The notes below the pieces were generated by a model. The model saw only the letters and a list, made by a program, of their open reading frames with translations, was not told where the DNA came from and did not search any database. Source: Candidatus Methylacidiphilales bacterium (GTDB taxonomy: Bacteria > Verrucomicrobiota > Verrucomicrobiia > Methylacidiphilales > JAAUTS01). Taken from it: DNA of 45,393 nt. The translations under genes were made by a program, and so were the position numbers. This document shows, piece by piece, positions 26,137-34,906 of the stretch; within the stretch, counting starts at the first letter, position 1, and the number at the start of each line of letters is the position of its first letter. The stretch spans positions 1 through 45,393 of the forward strand of contig JAQTNW010000026.1 in assembly GCA_028713655.1 (NCBI GenBank), in the 5' to 3' direction.

Positions 26137-26766
26137 ATGGATCCATTTTCCAAATCCGATGACCACGACCTGCTCTCGCGGGTTGCAAACCGATCCCTTG
26201 AAGACCTTTCCCAGGAGCTTCAGGAGCAGCAGGAAAAACTGCTCGAACTCAAACGCCAGCAGGAGGAAATCGAACGCCGGAAACGCGAACTCGAAGAGCT
26301 GAACAAAAAGCGGGTCGAGCTGAGCATCGGCCAGAAATCGATGCGCGAAAAGTTGACGCGCGCCATCGCCATCCTCGAAAACGCCGAATACGATGCCCGG
26401 AAGGAAATCGAACAAATCCAGATGACCCGCCAGGCCTTTGCCGACCATCTGGCCACCTTGGATGAAATCGATCCCTCCCGTTGGACGCCCGACTCCATCG
26501 ACGATCAACTGACCAAGGGCCTTTCCCAAATCGACCACGCCCGCGCGGTTTATACCCAGGCCCGGGCGCGGATTGACGCCCTCAGCGGAAAAGACATTGA
26601 AGGCATCGAAGGCGACGGAAGCGGAGCGGACGGCGAAAGCGACGGCGAATATGCCGAGTCCGAATCGGTTTCCTTCTTTGAACTGGTGCGACGCGGCTTT
26701 GCGCTGACCCTGCCGTTGCTTCTGGTGCTTTTGATCCTTGCCTTTGTTATTTTCCACAAGGCATGA
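26137..26766 (+). CDS. Coiled-coil protein with C-terminal membrane anchor
   Basis: The 209-residue product has a long coiled coil (about 22-100, rich in Glu, Gln, Lys and Leu, with QELQEQQEKLLELKRQQEEI). A helical linker region follows, then an acidic Gly/Asp/Glu/Ser stretch (about 155-178) and one hydrophobic helix near the C-terminus (FALTLPLLLVLLILAFVIF) with only four residues after it. That layout suggests a tail-anchored cytoplasmic protein. It lies 20 bp after the LysM lipoprotein gene. No family is recognised. Confidence 0.65.
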   Translation: MDPFSKSDDHDLLSRVANRSLEDLSQELQEQQEKLLELKRQQEEIERRKRELEELNKKRVELSIGQKSMREKLTRAIAILENAEYDARKEIEQIQMTRQAFADHLATLDEIDPSRWTPDSIDDQLTKGLSQIDHARAVYTQARARIDALSGKDIEGIEGDGSGADGESDGEYAESESVSFFELVRRGFALTLPLLLVLLILAFVIFHKA

Positions 26767-26772
26767 TGCGGC

Positions 26773-27105
26773 ATGTGGTTCTTCAAACGGCCCTCCGATC
26801 CCCTGGCTGAGGAATTGCACAAGCTCGAGCGCGAGCAGCGCAAACTCGAAGAAGAAATGTCGCGCATCGAGGAAACGATGCAAAGCCCCCCCTCCCAATC
26901 CGAACCGGATGCGGATGAAGTTGAAAAAAAGAAACCCAAAGGCGCCGTGTTCAGCTCCGAATCGCCGCTTTTCGAGGAAAGGCCTGAAATCCGCCGCAAC
27001 CGGAACCGCCTTAAAATTCAAAACCGGATGGCGCGCAACCGGTTTATCTTCGCCTGCGTCCTGCTTCTCATCCTCATCCTGGTGGTGCTGCGGGCGTTGA
27101 GTTAA
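26773..27105 (+). CDS. Short tail-anchored coiled-coil protein
   Basis: The 110-residue product has a charged coiled coil at about 10-40 (LAEELHKLEREQRKLEEEMS), a disordered acidic/basic middle and a C-terminal membrane helix (FIFACVLLLILILVVLRAL). The design repeats that of the upstream 209-residue protein in shorter form, and the gap is 6 bp, so the two probably work together. The ending overlaps that of the convergent glycosidase gene. No family is recognised. Confidence 0.6.
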   Translation: MWFFKRPSDPLAEELHKLEREQRKLEEEMSRIEETMQSPPSQSEPDADEVEKKKPKGAVFSSESPLFEERPEIRRNRNRLKIQNRMARNRFIFACVLLLILILVVLRALS

Positions 27106-28223
27106 GGAAGTTCGTTTGATTGCAGCAAGCGGTTCACCCGGTAATATTTTCTGCCTGTCAATGTTGCATTGGCGTCAGTGAAAACATAATCCGATCCGTC
27201 GCCAGTGATTTTTCCGGGAACCAAAAACCATTGAGCAAGGTCCATGCTGTTCTGTATCTGATATTGCCTGCCAGATTCCGTTTTGAAAGTGAGATGTAGA
27301 TCAGGGCCGTCAGCCGACAAGCGTGGGATGATGTCTGAATGGCCGGGAAGCAGCATCACTGTTCCATGGTTGGCAATTATCGGCGACTGGTTAAGAGCAA
27401 CAGGGGAACTCCAGGTGTTCCAGTCATCGCCTGATTCAACGTATTTGAGGTAGGAATGGATGGCATCGGCGTAATAAAGCCTCCATCTTGAACCACCAAG
27501 GGACACCATGCACGGCCCCTCCTGATAAATGCCGATCCCCGCCCAATCAAGAGTTTTAAACGGAGTGTAGGGACCTGTCAGATTTGCACTGGAAGCGCAT
27601 TCCACATAGGAGCTGCACTGGTTGAAGTAAAAAATATAGTATGTCGAGTCGCGTTTCACTACATATGCGTCGTAGTTGCCAGACGGAAAAGTTCCGGGAG
27701 CGAATTCAGGGAAAGCCGGGCCTGTTAGACGTACCGGGGCCGACCACTTTGTAAAGTCCCCGGCAGTTTGCTGGTGCATTTCATAAATCACATTCTCAGA
27801 AGTGATTGTCGGGGAAACGCTTGCGAAAATATGCACAGAACCGTCATCATCAATAAACCATTCCGGTGCCCATGTGTAAACCACACCCGGAATAGATGCC
27901 ATGCTGACATCGGTCAGTTTCGTCCAAGTTATGAGGTCGGGAGAACTCACAATGCTGAAATAATTCACCTGTCCAAAGTTGCCTGCGGTGTGGCAGACGT
28001 AATACCGGCCGCCATAGCGAATGATCGAAGGATCCCGCAAATTGCCATTGATCGGTGAATAAACCGGCCCGGGCGCGACTGGCGCAAATGTTTTGCCGTC
28101 GCTTGATGTGAAAAGATAAAGTTTTTGGTCGCTGTTCGGGAATGTCGAAAAAACAAAAGTGGGCAGGGTGTCGGTCGCCCATGCACCTGATACCTGAGCC
28201 AGGAACAATAAAATGGCGAGCAT
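27102..28223 (-). CDS. Secreted GH43-like glycoside hydrolase
   Basis: From the ATG at 28223 the product has 373 residues, with a signal peptide (MLAILLFLAQVSGAWA) and a five-bladed propeller catalytic part. Likely catalytic residues are D64 (base, LRDPSIIRYGGRYY), D185 (NYDAYVVK) and E235 (acid, QEGPCMV). The WAPEWFIDDDG segment is typical of the family. The last about 70 residues (LTFKTESGRQYQIQNSMDLA ... YYRVNRL) resemble the C-terminal domain common in secreted verrucomicrobial enzymes. Arabinan- or xylan-type substrates are usual for GH43, but the specificity cannot be read here. The frame continues upstream into unrelated RHS-type sequence. Confidence 0.75.
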   Translation of the reverse strand: MLAILLFLAQVSGAWATDTLPTFVFSTFPNSDQKLYLFTSSDGKTFAPVAPGPVYSPINGNLRDPSIIRYGGRYYVCHTAGNFGQVNYFSIVSSPDLITWTKLTDVSMASIPGVVYTWAPEWFIDDDGSVHIFASVSPTITSENVIYEMHQQTAGDFTKWSAPVRLTGPAFPEFAPGTFPSGNYDAYVVKRDSTYYIFYFNQCSSYVECASSANLTGPYTPFKTLDWAGIGIYQEGPCMVSLGGSRWRLYYADAIHSYLKYVESGDDWNTWSSPVALNQSPIIANHGTVMLLPGHSDIIPRLSADGPDLHLTFKTESGRQYQIQNSMDLAQWFLVPGKITGDGSDYVFTDANATLTGRKYYRVNRLLQSNELP

Positions 28224-28427
28224 CTGTCCGTACGGTTTGCGACGCGGAATTCTGTTGCCCCCCGCATCGTAGGCGCAGTTTTGGGTTTGTCCGGTCCCGT
28301 AATCCACCACCGCCACTTGGTTCACAGCGTCGTAATTGTACACCTCGGCATTGACGCTGCCTCCAATAGGCTCGGTCTTTGAAGTCCAGTTGTTTCCACG
28401 CGCTGTCCCGTTCTGCTTAACCTGCAT
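28224..28427 (-). pseudogene. RHS/YD-repeat remnant fused in frame to the GH43 gene
   Basis: In frame with the glycosidase and directly before its signal peptide lie 68 codons with YD-repeat character: EVYNYDAVNQVAVVDYGTGQ and QNCAYDAGGNR. A signal peptide inside a protein makes no sense, so this is probably the cut end of an RHS-type gene joined to the glycosidase by recombination. It begins at an ATG at 28427 after an in-frame stop. Confidence 0.55.
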
Positions 28428-28587
28428 ATTTCATGCTCATTTTAATGATCAACCTGTTGGCCCTGTGACACAACAATCGAAAGACATGTGCTGGATCTAT
28501 ACAGCTTATTGTCATGCGTTTGACTTCATCGCAAGCATAGCCAGTACTGGTTCTATTTTCCAGTGTTTTCTCGGTTCTGATTGGCAC

Positions 28588-28621
28588 ACAAAAAAGGCGG
28601 AATCTTTAGATTCCGCCTTTC
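28588..28621 (-). terminator. Rho-independent terminator of the ribosomal cluster
   Basis: On the minus strand AAAGGCGGAATC-loop TAAA-GATTCCGCCTTT (28620-28593) is a perfect 12-bp hairpin followed by a T-run (28595-28590). It lies 21 bp after the rplQ stop. Confidence 0.92.
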
Positions 28622-28641
28622 AAGTTTCCGTGTTTGGAAAA

Positions 28642-29121
28642 TTATTCTTTGTCCTTGGCTGCTTCAGCCTCGGCAGGCCTTTCAGCCTTGGCTTTGCTTC
28701 CCTTTGCCTTCGCCTTGGCAGGCTTCTTTTCTTCCGTCACCGCTTCCGCGGGGGCGGCGACTTCGGCATCGACCCATTCGACAAATGCCATCGGGGCGGA
28801 GTCGCTGTTGCGCGGTCCAAGCTTCAGGATGCGCGTGTACCCGCCGGTACGTTGCTTGAACCGGGGAGCAATCTCGGCGAACAATTTTTTCACCCAGTCG
28901 TTGTTGTTGCACAATTTGGACAGGGCCAGCCGGCGGTGATGCAGGCTGCCTTTCTTCCCAAGGGTCAGCAGCTTTTCCGCCACGGGGCGAAGCGCTTTCG
29001 CCTTCGTCAGGGTGGTCTTGATCCGCCCATGCTGGATCAGGCTGCCGACCATGTTGGCCAGCATCATGTCGCGATGCTGGGACTTGCGTCCGATTTTGAC
29101 AGATTTTGCGCGATGTCTCAT
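28642..29121 (-). CDS. rplQ: Ribosomal protein L17 with C-terminal extension
   Basis: The 159-residue protein binds 23S rRNA near the exit tunnel. The N-terminal 115 residues are normal (MRHRAKSVKIGRKSQHRDMM, then LLTLGKKGSLHHRRLALSK). The last about 40 are an Ala/Lys/Glu/Pro-rich low-complexity tail. Its start overlaps the rpoA stop by 4 bp. It is the last gene before the terminator. Confidence 0.95.
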   Translation of the reverse strand: MRHRAKSVKIGRKSQHRDMMLANMVGSLIQHGRIKTTLTKAKALRPVAEKLLTLGKKGSLHHRRLALSKLCNNNDWVKKLFAEIAPRFKQRTGGYTRILKLGPRNSDSAPMAFVEWVDAEVAAPAEAVTEEKKPAKAKAKGSKAKAERPAEAEAAKDKE

Positions 29122-30137
29122 GACACCTTTTCTCCGTTCACTTCAGCCGGAATTTCCACCAGGCCGGGCTCAAACTTCATGCCGAGCGACAAACCCAGTT
29201 GCTGGAGCTTGTCCTTGATTTCGTTCAGCGATTTCTTGCCAAAATTGCGATACTTGAGCATTTCCGCCTCGGTCTTCATAGCCAGTTGGCCGACCGTGGT
29301 GATGTTCGCGTTGTTCAGGCAGTTGGCCGCGCGGACCGAAAGTTCGATTTCGTTCACGCTCATGTTGAGCAGCTTCTTGAGCGCGCTGTCCTGCGTGGCG
29401 CCCTGTTGCTTGGGTTCCTCAAATTCAATCGGTTCCTTGTCAAAATTGACAAAGATATCCAGATGATGCCTCAGAATGGCCGAGGACTGAAGCAATGCCT
29501 CGTCCGGTGTAATACGGCCATCGGTCCAAACTTCCAGGATCAACTTGTCGTAGTCGGTCCTCTGGCCCAGACGGGTGTCTTCCACCGCATATTTGACCTT
29601 GCGCACGGGCGAGAAGAGGGAATCAATCGGGATAACGCCGATCGCCATGTCAGGACGTTTGTTGTCATCGCCGCTGGCATAACCTCTTCCCACTTTGATT
29701 TCCAGTTCGGCCTCAAATTTTTGTTTTTTGTCGAGCGTGCAGATGATCTGGTCGGGGTTGACCACTTCGACGCCGGTTTCCAACTGGATGTCGCCCGCGG
29801 TAACGTCGCCTTCCTTGTTGACGCTCAGGAAGAGCACGCGGGTGTCGCGGTTGGGAAGCTTGAACAGTACCTTCTTGAGGTTGAGGATGATTTCCGTCAC
29901 ATCCTGCACCACGCCGGGCAGCGAGGTGAACTCATGCAATGCGCCTTCAATTTTCACGGTGCTGGCAGCAGCGCCTTCGAGGGAATTGAGCAGTACGCGG
30001 CGCAATGAATTGCCCAGGGTATGTCCGTAACCCGCTTCAAAGGGTTCAGCGACAAATTTCGCGTAGGTTTCAGTTGCTGTTGCATCGTCCTTTTGCAGAC
30101 GGTTTGGCAGCTCGAATCGGCCAAGTCGGATAGCCAT
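29118..30137 (-). CDS. rpoA: RNA polymerase alpha subunit
   Basis: The 339-residue subunit has the dimerising N-terminal domain (FAEPFEAGYGHTLGNSLRRV-type sequence, here VAEPFEAGYGHTLGNSLRRV) and the C-terminal DNA- and activator-binding domain (about 262-330: LSVRAANCLNNANITTVGQL, then YRNFGKKSLNEIKDKL). A 97-bp gap separates it from rpsD. A good ribosome-binding site (AAAGGAG) lies 10 bp before the ATG. Confidence 0.97.
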   Translation of the reverse strand: MAIRLGRFELPNRLQKDDATATETYAKFVAEPFEAGYGHTLGNSLRRVLLNSLEGAAASTVKIEGALHEFTSLPGVVQDVTEIILNLKKVLFKLPNRDTRVLFLSVNKEGDVTAGDIQLETGVEVVNPDQIICTLDKKQKFEAELEIKVGRGYASGDDNKRPDMAIGVIPIDSLFSPVRKVKYAVEDTRLGQRTDYDKLILEVWTDGRITPDEALLQSSAILRHHLDIFVNFDKEPIEFEEPKQQGATQDSALKKLLNMSVNEIELSVRAANCLNNANITTVGQLAMKTEAEMLKYRNFGKKSLNEIKDKLQQLGLSLGMKFEPGLVEIPAEVNGEKVS

Positions 30138-30234
30138 GTTGTGTTACTCCTTTAATCGAACCGGGTTTCCCCGAATGCCGCAACAGGCGGCGCCGGGACC
30201 AACGGTTTTAGTTTTTTGTTTAAATTCCGGAAAA

Positions 30235-30843
30235 TTATCTCGAGTAGAGCTCAACGACCAGACGCTCATTCACAATCGGTCCGATCTCTTCACGGGTCGG
30301 AACCCGGCTGACCGTTCCCTTGTGGTTTTCTTTTTCAAGGCCCAGCCAGGATGGGATGGGACGAATTTGGGTTTTTTCCAGGCTGTTGGTCGAAATCTGG
30401 CGGGATTTGGGATTGTTCCGGACTTCCACCACATCACCCGGCTTGCATTGATAGCTGGGAATGTTGACCTTGATGTCGTTGACGCGGATGTGGCCATGTG
30501 TCACAAACTGGCGGGCCAGCCGGCGCGTGTTCGCCAAACCCAGGCGATACACCACATTGTCCAGGCGGGTTTCAAGCATCTGCAACAGGGTGTCGCCCGT
30601 CACACCGCGCTTGCGGGCGGCGGTTTCATAGTAGCGGCGGAACTGCGCTTCCAGCACACCGTACATATGCTTCAATTTCTGCTTTTCGCCGAGTGCCACT
30701 CCGTATTCGGATTGTTTGCGGCGGCTTTTGGCGCCATGCACTCCGGGGGGATAATTGCGGCGCTCAAGGGCCTTGGGAGTTCCGTAAATATCAATGCCAA
30801 ACCTGCGGGCAATCTTGGCTTTGGGACCTGTATATCGTGCCAT
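30235..30843 (-). CDS. rpsD: Ribosomal protein S4
   Basis: The 202-residue primary 16S rRNA-binding protein begins MARYTGPKAKIARRFG and contains the S4 RNA-binding domain (RLDNVVYRLGLANTRRLARQ). No Zn-binding cysteines are present in the N-terminal part, so it is the zinc-free type. In many bacteria S4 represses its own operon; no such site was identified here. Confidence 0.96.
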   Translation of the reverse strand: MARYTGPKAKIARRFGIDIYGTPKALERRNYPPGVHGAKSRRKQSEYGVALGEKQKLKHMYGVLEAQFRRYYETAARKRGVTGDTLLQMLETRLDNVVYRLGLANTRRLARQFVTHGHIRVNDIKVNIPSYQCKPGDVVEVRNNPKSRQISTNSLEKTQIRPIPSWLGLEKENHKGTVSRVPTREEIGPIVNERLVVELYSR

Positions 30844-30864
30844 AAAATAATATCCTGTTAAAAG

Positions 30865-31371
30865 TTAGACGCGGCGGGGTTTGCGCAAACGGCAGCCATT
30901 GTGCGGCACCGGCGTCACGTCGCGGATGGAGGTGATTTCCAATCCCATTCCTTGAAGCGCCCGGACTGCGGATTCGCGCCCGGTCCCCGGCCCCTTGATG
31001 CGGACTTCCACTTGTTTCAGGCCATGGGCCATCGCCTGGCGGGACGCGTCCTGCGCGATCACCTGGGCGACATACGCCGTCGATTTCTTCGAGCCGCGGA
31101 ACCCGCACTTGCCGGCGCTGGACCAGCCGAGCACGTTCCCGTTGGCGTCAGTGATGGAAACAATCGTGTTATTGAAGCTTGCCAGCACATGGGCGATGCC
31201 CTGGATGACATTCTTGCTGCCCTTGGCCTTGACAATCTTCGGCTTGGGATCCGAATTTGGATCCAGTGAAAGGCTCAGGTTCTCCGTTGAAACTTCAGGC
31301 GTCTTTTCCTTCGGCGCGCCTTTGGTTCCCTTCGGGGCTTTTTCAGTCTTGGCTTTTTGTTCTTCTGCCAT
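30865..31371 (-). CDS. rpsK: Ribosomal protein S11 with N-terminal extension
   Basis: The conserved core starts around residue 50 ([20 protein letters not shown]) and ends with the expected [13 protein letters not shown]. Before it lies an about 45-residue Lys/Glu/Pro-rich stretch not found in typical S11 of about 128 residues. The start at 31371 gives [15 protein letters not shown]; no later ATG lies near the core, so the extension looks genuine. Confidence 0.94.
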   Translation of the reverse strand: MAEEQKAKTEKAPKGTKGAPKEKTPEVSTENLSLSLDPNSDPKPKIVKAKGSKNVIQGIAHVLASFNNTIVSITDANGNVLGWSSAGKCGFRGSKKSTAYVAQVIAQDASRQAMAHGLKQVEVRIKGPGTGRESAVRALQGMGLEITSIRDVTPVPHNGCRLRKPRRV

Positions 31372-31390
31372 ATAGGTGATCAGTTATCGG

Positions 31391-31786
31391 TTAAACTTTG
31401 CCGGCTTTGGCGTCTTTGTTGCGAACCACGCCCACCGTCTTGCGGGGCCCCTTGCGGGTGCGCGCGTTGGTGGAAGTGCGCTGGCCGCGGACCGGAAGCC
31501 CTTTTTTGTGGCGGATTCCGCGGTAGCAATTGATGGCCTGCAACCGTTTTAAATTCTGCTGCAGCTCGCGGCGCAAATCGCCTTCGATCATGAAGCCGCG
31601 CGCTTGTATGGCCTGAATGATCCGGTTGATCTGCTGGCCGGTCAACTCATGGGCGCGCAGGTTCGGATCCACTTCGGATTCCTCCAAAATACCTTTGATC
31701 CGTGTGGGCCCGAGGCCGTAGATGTAACGAAGCGACGCTTCAACGCGCTTTTCACCGGGAATATCGACTCCAAGAATACGTGGCAT
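31391..31786 (-). CDS. rpsM: Ribosomal protein S13
   Basis: The 131-residue head protein of the small subunit contacts tRNA and L5. It shows [34 protein letters not shown], the [16 protein letters not shown] rRNA-binding motif and GPRKTVG near the end. Only 5 bp separate it from rpmJ. Confidence 0.97.
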   Translation of the reverse strand: MPRILGVDIPGEKRVEASLRYIYGLGPTRIKGILEESEVDPNLRAHELTGQQINRIIQAIQARGFMIEGDLRRELQQNLKRLQAINCYRGIRHKKGLPVRGQRTSTNARTRKGPRKTVGVVRNKDAKAGKV

Positions 31787-31791
31787 ATTTT

Positions 31792-31908
31792 TTATCCCTG
31801 ACGCTGCTTCAGCCGCGGGTTTTTCTTGTTAATGACGTAGATCTTCCCCTTACGCCGGATGATCTGGCAATCTGACGTTCTGCGCTTCACTGAAGCTCTG
31901 ACTTTCAT
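31792..31908 (-). CDS. rpmJ: Ribosomal protein L36, with most zinc ligands lost
   Basis: This 38-residue protein was found by reading the gap between infA and rpsM. It begins [20 protein letters not shown] and ends NPRLKQRQG. The zinc-binding form has three Cys and one His (C-x2-C-x12-C-x4-H); here only one Cys (C14) is left and the others are Thr, Asn and Leu, so it belongs to the zinc-free type. Its start overlaps the infA stop by 4 bp. Confidence 0.95.
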   Translation of the reverse strand: MKVRASVKRRTSDCQIIRRKGKIYVINKKNPRLKQRQG

Positions 31909-32135
31909 ATTTTTTTCTGTTCTTTCTCTTCAATAATTCGCCCTTGAGACAAATCGTAAGGCGAAAATTCTACCAAAACTTTGCTGCCTGGCAAGACTCT
32001 TATAACACTCAAACGCACCTGCCCCGACAACGTCGCCATCACCTGACGGCCATTTTCCAGCTCCACCCGGAACCGGGTCGTCGAAATCACATTGACCACC
32101 GTCCCCCTCAGCGTGAGGCTGTCACGTTCCGGCAT
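31905..32135 (-). CDS. infA: Translation initiation factor IF-1
   Basis: The 76-residue OB-fold factor shows [20 protein letters not shown] and HLGKV-type replaced by [20 protein letters not shown], then [13 protein letters not shown]. It blocks the A site during initiation. The first 28 bp overlap the end of map, in another frame; the start is fixed by the family N-terminus ([13 protein letters not shown]), so the overlap is real unless map is shorter. Confidence 0.95.
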   Translation of the reverse strand: MPERDSLTLRGTVVNVISTTRFRVELENGRQVMATLSGQVRLSVIRVLPGSKVLVEFSPYDLSQGRIIEEKEQKKI

Positions 32136-32872
32136 GTCAATATCTCCGGTTCCCCTTCCGTCACCAGCACCGTGTGCTCAAAGTGCGAGGAAGGCTTTCC
32201 ATCCACCGTCACCACCGTCCATCCGTCCCGCAAAATCCGGATCTGCGCCCCGCCCATGTTCACCATGGGCTCGATCGCCAGTGTCATTCCCGCTTTCAAC
32301 GCAGGCCCCGATCCCGGCCGCCCGAAATTCGGGATCTGCGGCTCTTCATGCAGGGTCCGGCCCACACCGTGCCCGACAAAATCCCGCACGATCGAGTAAC
32401 CCGCATCCTCCACACATTTCTGTATGGCGGCGCTGATGTCACCCAACCGGCCGCCCGCCTTCGCCTGGCGTATGCCTTCGCTCAAGGCCATTTCGGTCCG
32501 GGCCAGCAAGGCTTCCACTTCGGGTGTCACAGCGCCCACAGGCACCGTCACCGCCGTATCTCCGACCCAGCCGTCCAACAAAATACCGACATCCAGTTTG
32601 ATGATGTCGCCGTAAATCAGCTTTCGTGTCCCGCCGATTCCATGCACCACCTCATCGTTCACCGACACGCAAATGTGCCCCGGGAAACCCCGATATCCGT
32701 AAAACGGGCTCTTGCCTCCCGCTTCCCGGATCATTTTCGCGGCCGCCGCGTCCAGGTCCCCGGTCGTGACTCCGGGTTCCACCATGCCGGCCAGGCGCTC
32801 CAAAATGGCGCTGACCGTCCGGCAACTCCGGCGCATGCCTTCGATTTCGCCGCCTTTTTTGATGGGTATCAT
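32108..32872 (-). CDS. map: Methionine aminopeptidase, type I
   Basis: The 254-residue metalloenzyme removes the initiator Met. Metal ligands are D94 (KLDVG), D105 (VGDTA), H168 (GHGVG), E201 (AIEPM) and E232 (FEHTV), with H77 in VVHGIG. It lies 6 bp after secY. The adk gene usually found between secY and map is absent. Confidence 0.96.
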   Translation of the reverse strand: MIPIKKGGEIEGMRRSCRTVSAILERLAGMVEPGVTTGDLDAAAAKMIREAGGKSPFYGYRGFPGHICVSVNDEVVHGIGGTRKLIYGDIIKLDVGILLDGWVGDTAVTVPVGAVTPEVEALLARTEMALSEGIRQAKAGGRLGDISAAIQKCVEDAGYSIVRDFVGHGVGRTLHEEPQIPNFGRPGSGPALKAGMTLAIEPMVNMGGAQIRILRDGWTVVTVDGKPSSHFEHTVLVTEGEPEILTCRNVTASR

Positions 32873-32878
32873 CTTCCG

Positions 32879-34375
32879 CTAACCGCGAAGCAGACTGGCG
32901 ACAATCCCGCCGATCACAATCACCCCGATCGCAACCAGCAGCCAGAAAATTTTCTCCTCGGGGACGGACGCGCCCGCACCTCCGGAACCGAATGAACGCC
33001 CGCGGATCCGGCCCTTCTTCAGGAACCCGTCATAATGCCGCTGCAACAGATAGGTCTCCGTCTGCCGCATCGTGTCCAGCATGACGCCCACAACGATCAA
33101 CAAGCTGGTGCCGCCAAAAAACGAGGCTGTGATATACGGCACCTTCATCAACTTGCTGAGGCCCATCGGAAGCACAGCCAGGACGGTCAAAAACACCGCG
33201 CCCGCAAAGGTCAGGCGGGTCATGGAGAAATCCAGAAAGCCCGAGGTCGGGGTTCCCGGCCGCACACCCGGGATGAACCCGCCGTGCTTCTTCATGTCAT
33301 CCGCGATCTGTGTGGGGTTGAAGACCATCGCCACCCAGAAATAGGAGAAAAAGAAAATCATCGAGGCGTAGAGCGTGTAGTGCACCCAGCCATCGCTCAG
33401 CATCTGGCCAAAACGGTTGGCCGCGTTGTTATGCGGAAACATCAGGTTGATGAAGGTGGCCGGAAAAAGCAGGATGGCGTTGGCAAAAATGATCGGCATC
33501 ACGCCGCTGTAATTGACCTTGAGAGGAAGGAAGGAACTTTGACCGCCATAAACCTTGTTGCCGCGCACCTGCCGCGCGTATTGCACCGGCACCTTGCGCA
33601 TGGCCTGCGTGATCATGATCGTGCCGGCGATCACCACAAACAAAAAGCCTATCAAGAGGACCAGCACAAGCGGGCTGAGGGCATCCTTGCCGCTGCCGGC
33701 GGGGGGATTGATCATGTTCCACGCCGCAACAAGTGCCGCAGGCAGCTTGGCCACAATGCCGATGGTAATGACCATCGAAATGCCGTTGCCGATTCCCTTG
33801 TCCGTGATCTGTTCCCCGAGCCACATCAACAACATGGTTCCGGCGGTGAGTGTGATCATTGTTGTAAGCCGGAATGCCAGGCCGGGGTCCGCAACCAGCG
33901 GCCCCATCCGTTCGATCACGGCGCCAATGCCGTTCAACATCGGAATTTTTTCTGGATTTTCAAAACTGGCCGCCAGCATGTACCCCTGAAGCAGGCACAG
34001 GATCAACGTTCCAAAACGGGTGTATTGGGTGATTTTCTGGCGCCCTCCTTCTTCACGGGCCAGTTTGCCCAACTGCGGAATCACGCCGACCGCCAGTTGC
34101 ATGATGATGCTGGCGCTGATATACGGCATGATGGTCAGCGAAAAGATGGCGCAGTTTTCCAACGCGCCGCCGCTGAAAAGATTGACCATGCCTATAATAT
34201 TGCCCTGCTGCCCCTGGTTGATCACGGTCTTGAAGTATTCACTCAAAACCGCGGGATTGATCCCGGGACAGGGAATGGCCGCCCCCAGACGCACGATCAC
34301 GAGCAGGGCCAGGGTGAAAATCAGGCGCTGCCGGAGTTCGGGAATCTTGAAGCAGTTGATAAAGGCGGAAAACAT
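32879..34375 (-). CDS. secY: Preprotein translocase subunit SecY
   Basis: The 498-residue channel protein has ten membrane helices. Landmarks are FSGGALENCAIFSLTIMPYI (plug region and helix 2), QKITQYTRFGTL, GNGISMVITIG, and the basic cytoplasmic loop with PVQYARQVRGNKVYGGQSSF followed by LPLKVNYSGVMPIIFA. It is about 55 residues longer than the E. coli protein; part of that is a short insert (NPPAGSGKDALSP) and a C-terminal Gly-rich loop plus an extra hydrophobic end (IFWLLVAIGVIVIGGIVASL), which could be a further helix. Confidence 0.96.
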   Translation of the reverse strand: MFSAFINCFKIPELRQRLIFTLALLVIVRLGAAIPCPGINPAVLSEYFKTVINQGQQGNIIGMVNLFSGGALENCAIFSLTIMPYISASIIMQLAVGVIPQLGKLAREEGGRQKITQYTRFGTLILCLLQGYMLAASFENPEKIPMLNGIGAVIERMGPLVADPGLAFRLTTMITLTAGTMLLMWLGEQITDKGIGNGISMVITIGIVAKLPAALVAAWNMINPPAGSGKDALSPLVLVLLIGFLFVVIAGTIMITQAMRKVPVQYARQVRGNKVYGGQSSFLPLKVNYSGVMPIIFANAILLFPATFINLMFPHNNAANRFGQMLSDGWVHYTLYASMIFFFSYFWVAMVFNPTQIADDMKKHGGFIPGVRPGTPTSGFLDFSMTRLTFAGAVFLTVLAVLPMGLSKLMKVPYITASFFGGTSLLIVVGVMLDTMRQTETYLLQRHYDGFLKKGRIRGRSFGSGGAGASVPEEKIFWLLVAIGVIVIGGIVASLLRG

Positions 34376-34407
34376 GGGATCGGAATAGGCTGGTGATTAA
34401 TTAAACG

Positions 34408-34902
34408 TCAGGCCTTGGCCTTGGCTTTGTCCTTGGCGTCGGCGGGTTTGATCCGGATCTCCACGGCTTTGAACGTGGCCCCGGCCTTGCTGACTTTTTC
34501 CAGCGCGCCCGCGCTGATTTTTTCAGCCACAATGGCAATCTTCTTTGTCAAATCGCCCGTGCCCAGGATTTTCACGCCGTCCCATCTGCCGTTGACCAGC
34601 CCCTTGCTCCGCAAGGCCGCCAGATCCACGGTTTCACCATCGTTGAAGACGTTCAATGCAGCCAGGTTCACCGGCGCCAGATTGGTGGTAAACGCGGCGT
34701 TGTTAAACCCGCGCTTGGGAAGGCGCCGATACAGCGGCCATTGGCCGCCCTCAAATCCGAGACGGACCGAGCCGCCCGAACGGGCCCGCTGGCCCTTGTG
34801 GCCGCGCCCTGAAGTTTTACCGTGCCCGGAGCTTTCTCCGCAACCGAGGCGCTTGGTCCTGTGCTTGGCACCCGGACGGGGTTTCAAATCGTGCAGTCGC
34901 AT
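34408..34902 (-). CDS. rplO: Ribosomal protein L15
   Basis: The 164-residue protein begins MRLHDLKPRPGAKHRTKRLG and has the Gly/Arg-rich stretch GHGKTSGRGHKGQRARSGG that threads into 23S rRNA. The ATG at 34902 is chosen; a longer in-frame start would overlap rpsE by 50 bp without matching the family. It follows rpsE directly with a 4-bp gap, and rpmD (L30), which normally lies between them, is missing. The end is a Lys/Ala tail. Confidence 0.95.
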   Translation of the reverse strand: MRLHDLKPRPGAKHRTKRLGCGESSGHGKTSGRGHKGQRARSGGSVRLGFEGGQWPLYRRLPKRGFNNAAFTTNLAPVNLAALNVFNDGETVDLAALRSKGLVNGRWDGVKILGTGDLTKKIAIVAEKISAGALEKVSKAGATFKAVEIRIKPADAKDKAKAKA

Positions 34903-34906
34903 AACA

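Noticed and set aside
33035-34396. A 453-codon plus-strand frame opposite secY, rich in His, Gln and Arg
   Set aside because: The composition is that expected from the complement of membrane-protein codons; secY is certain on the minus strand.
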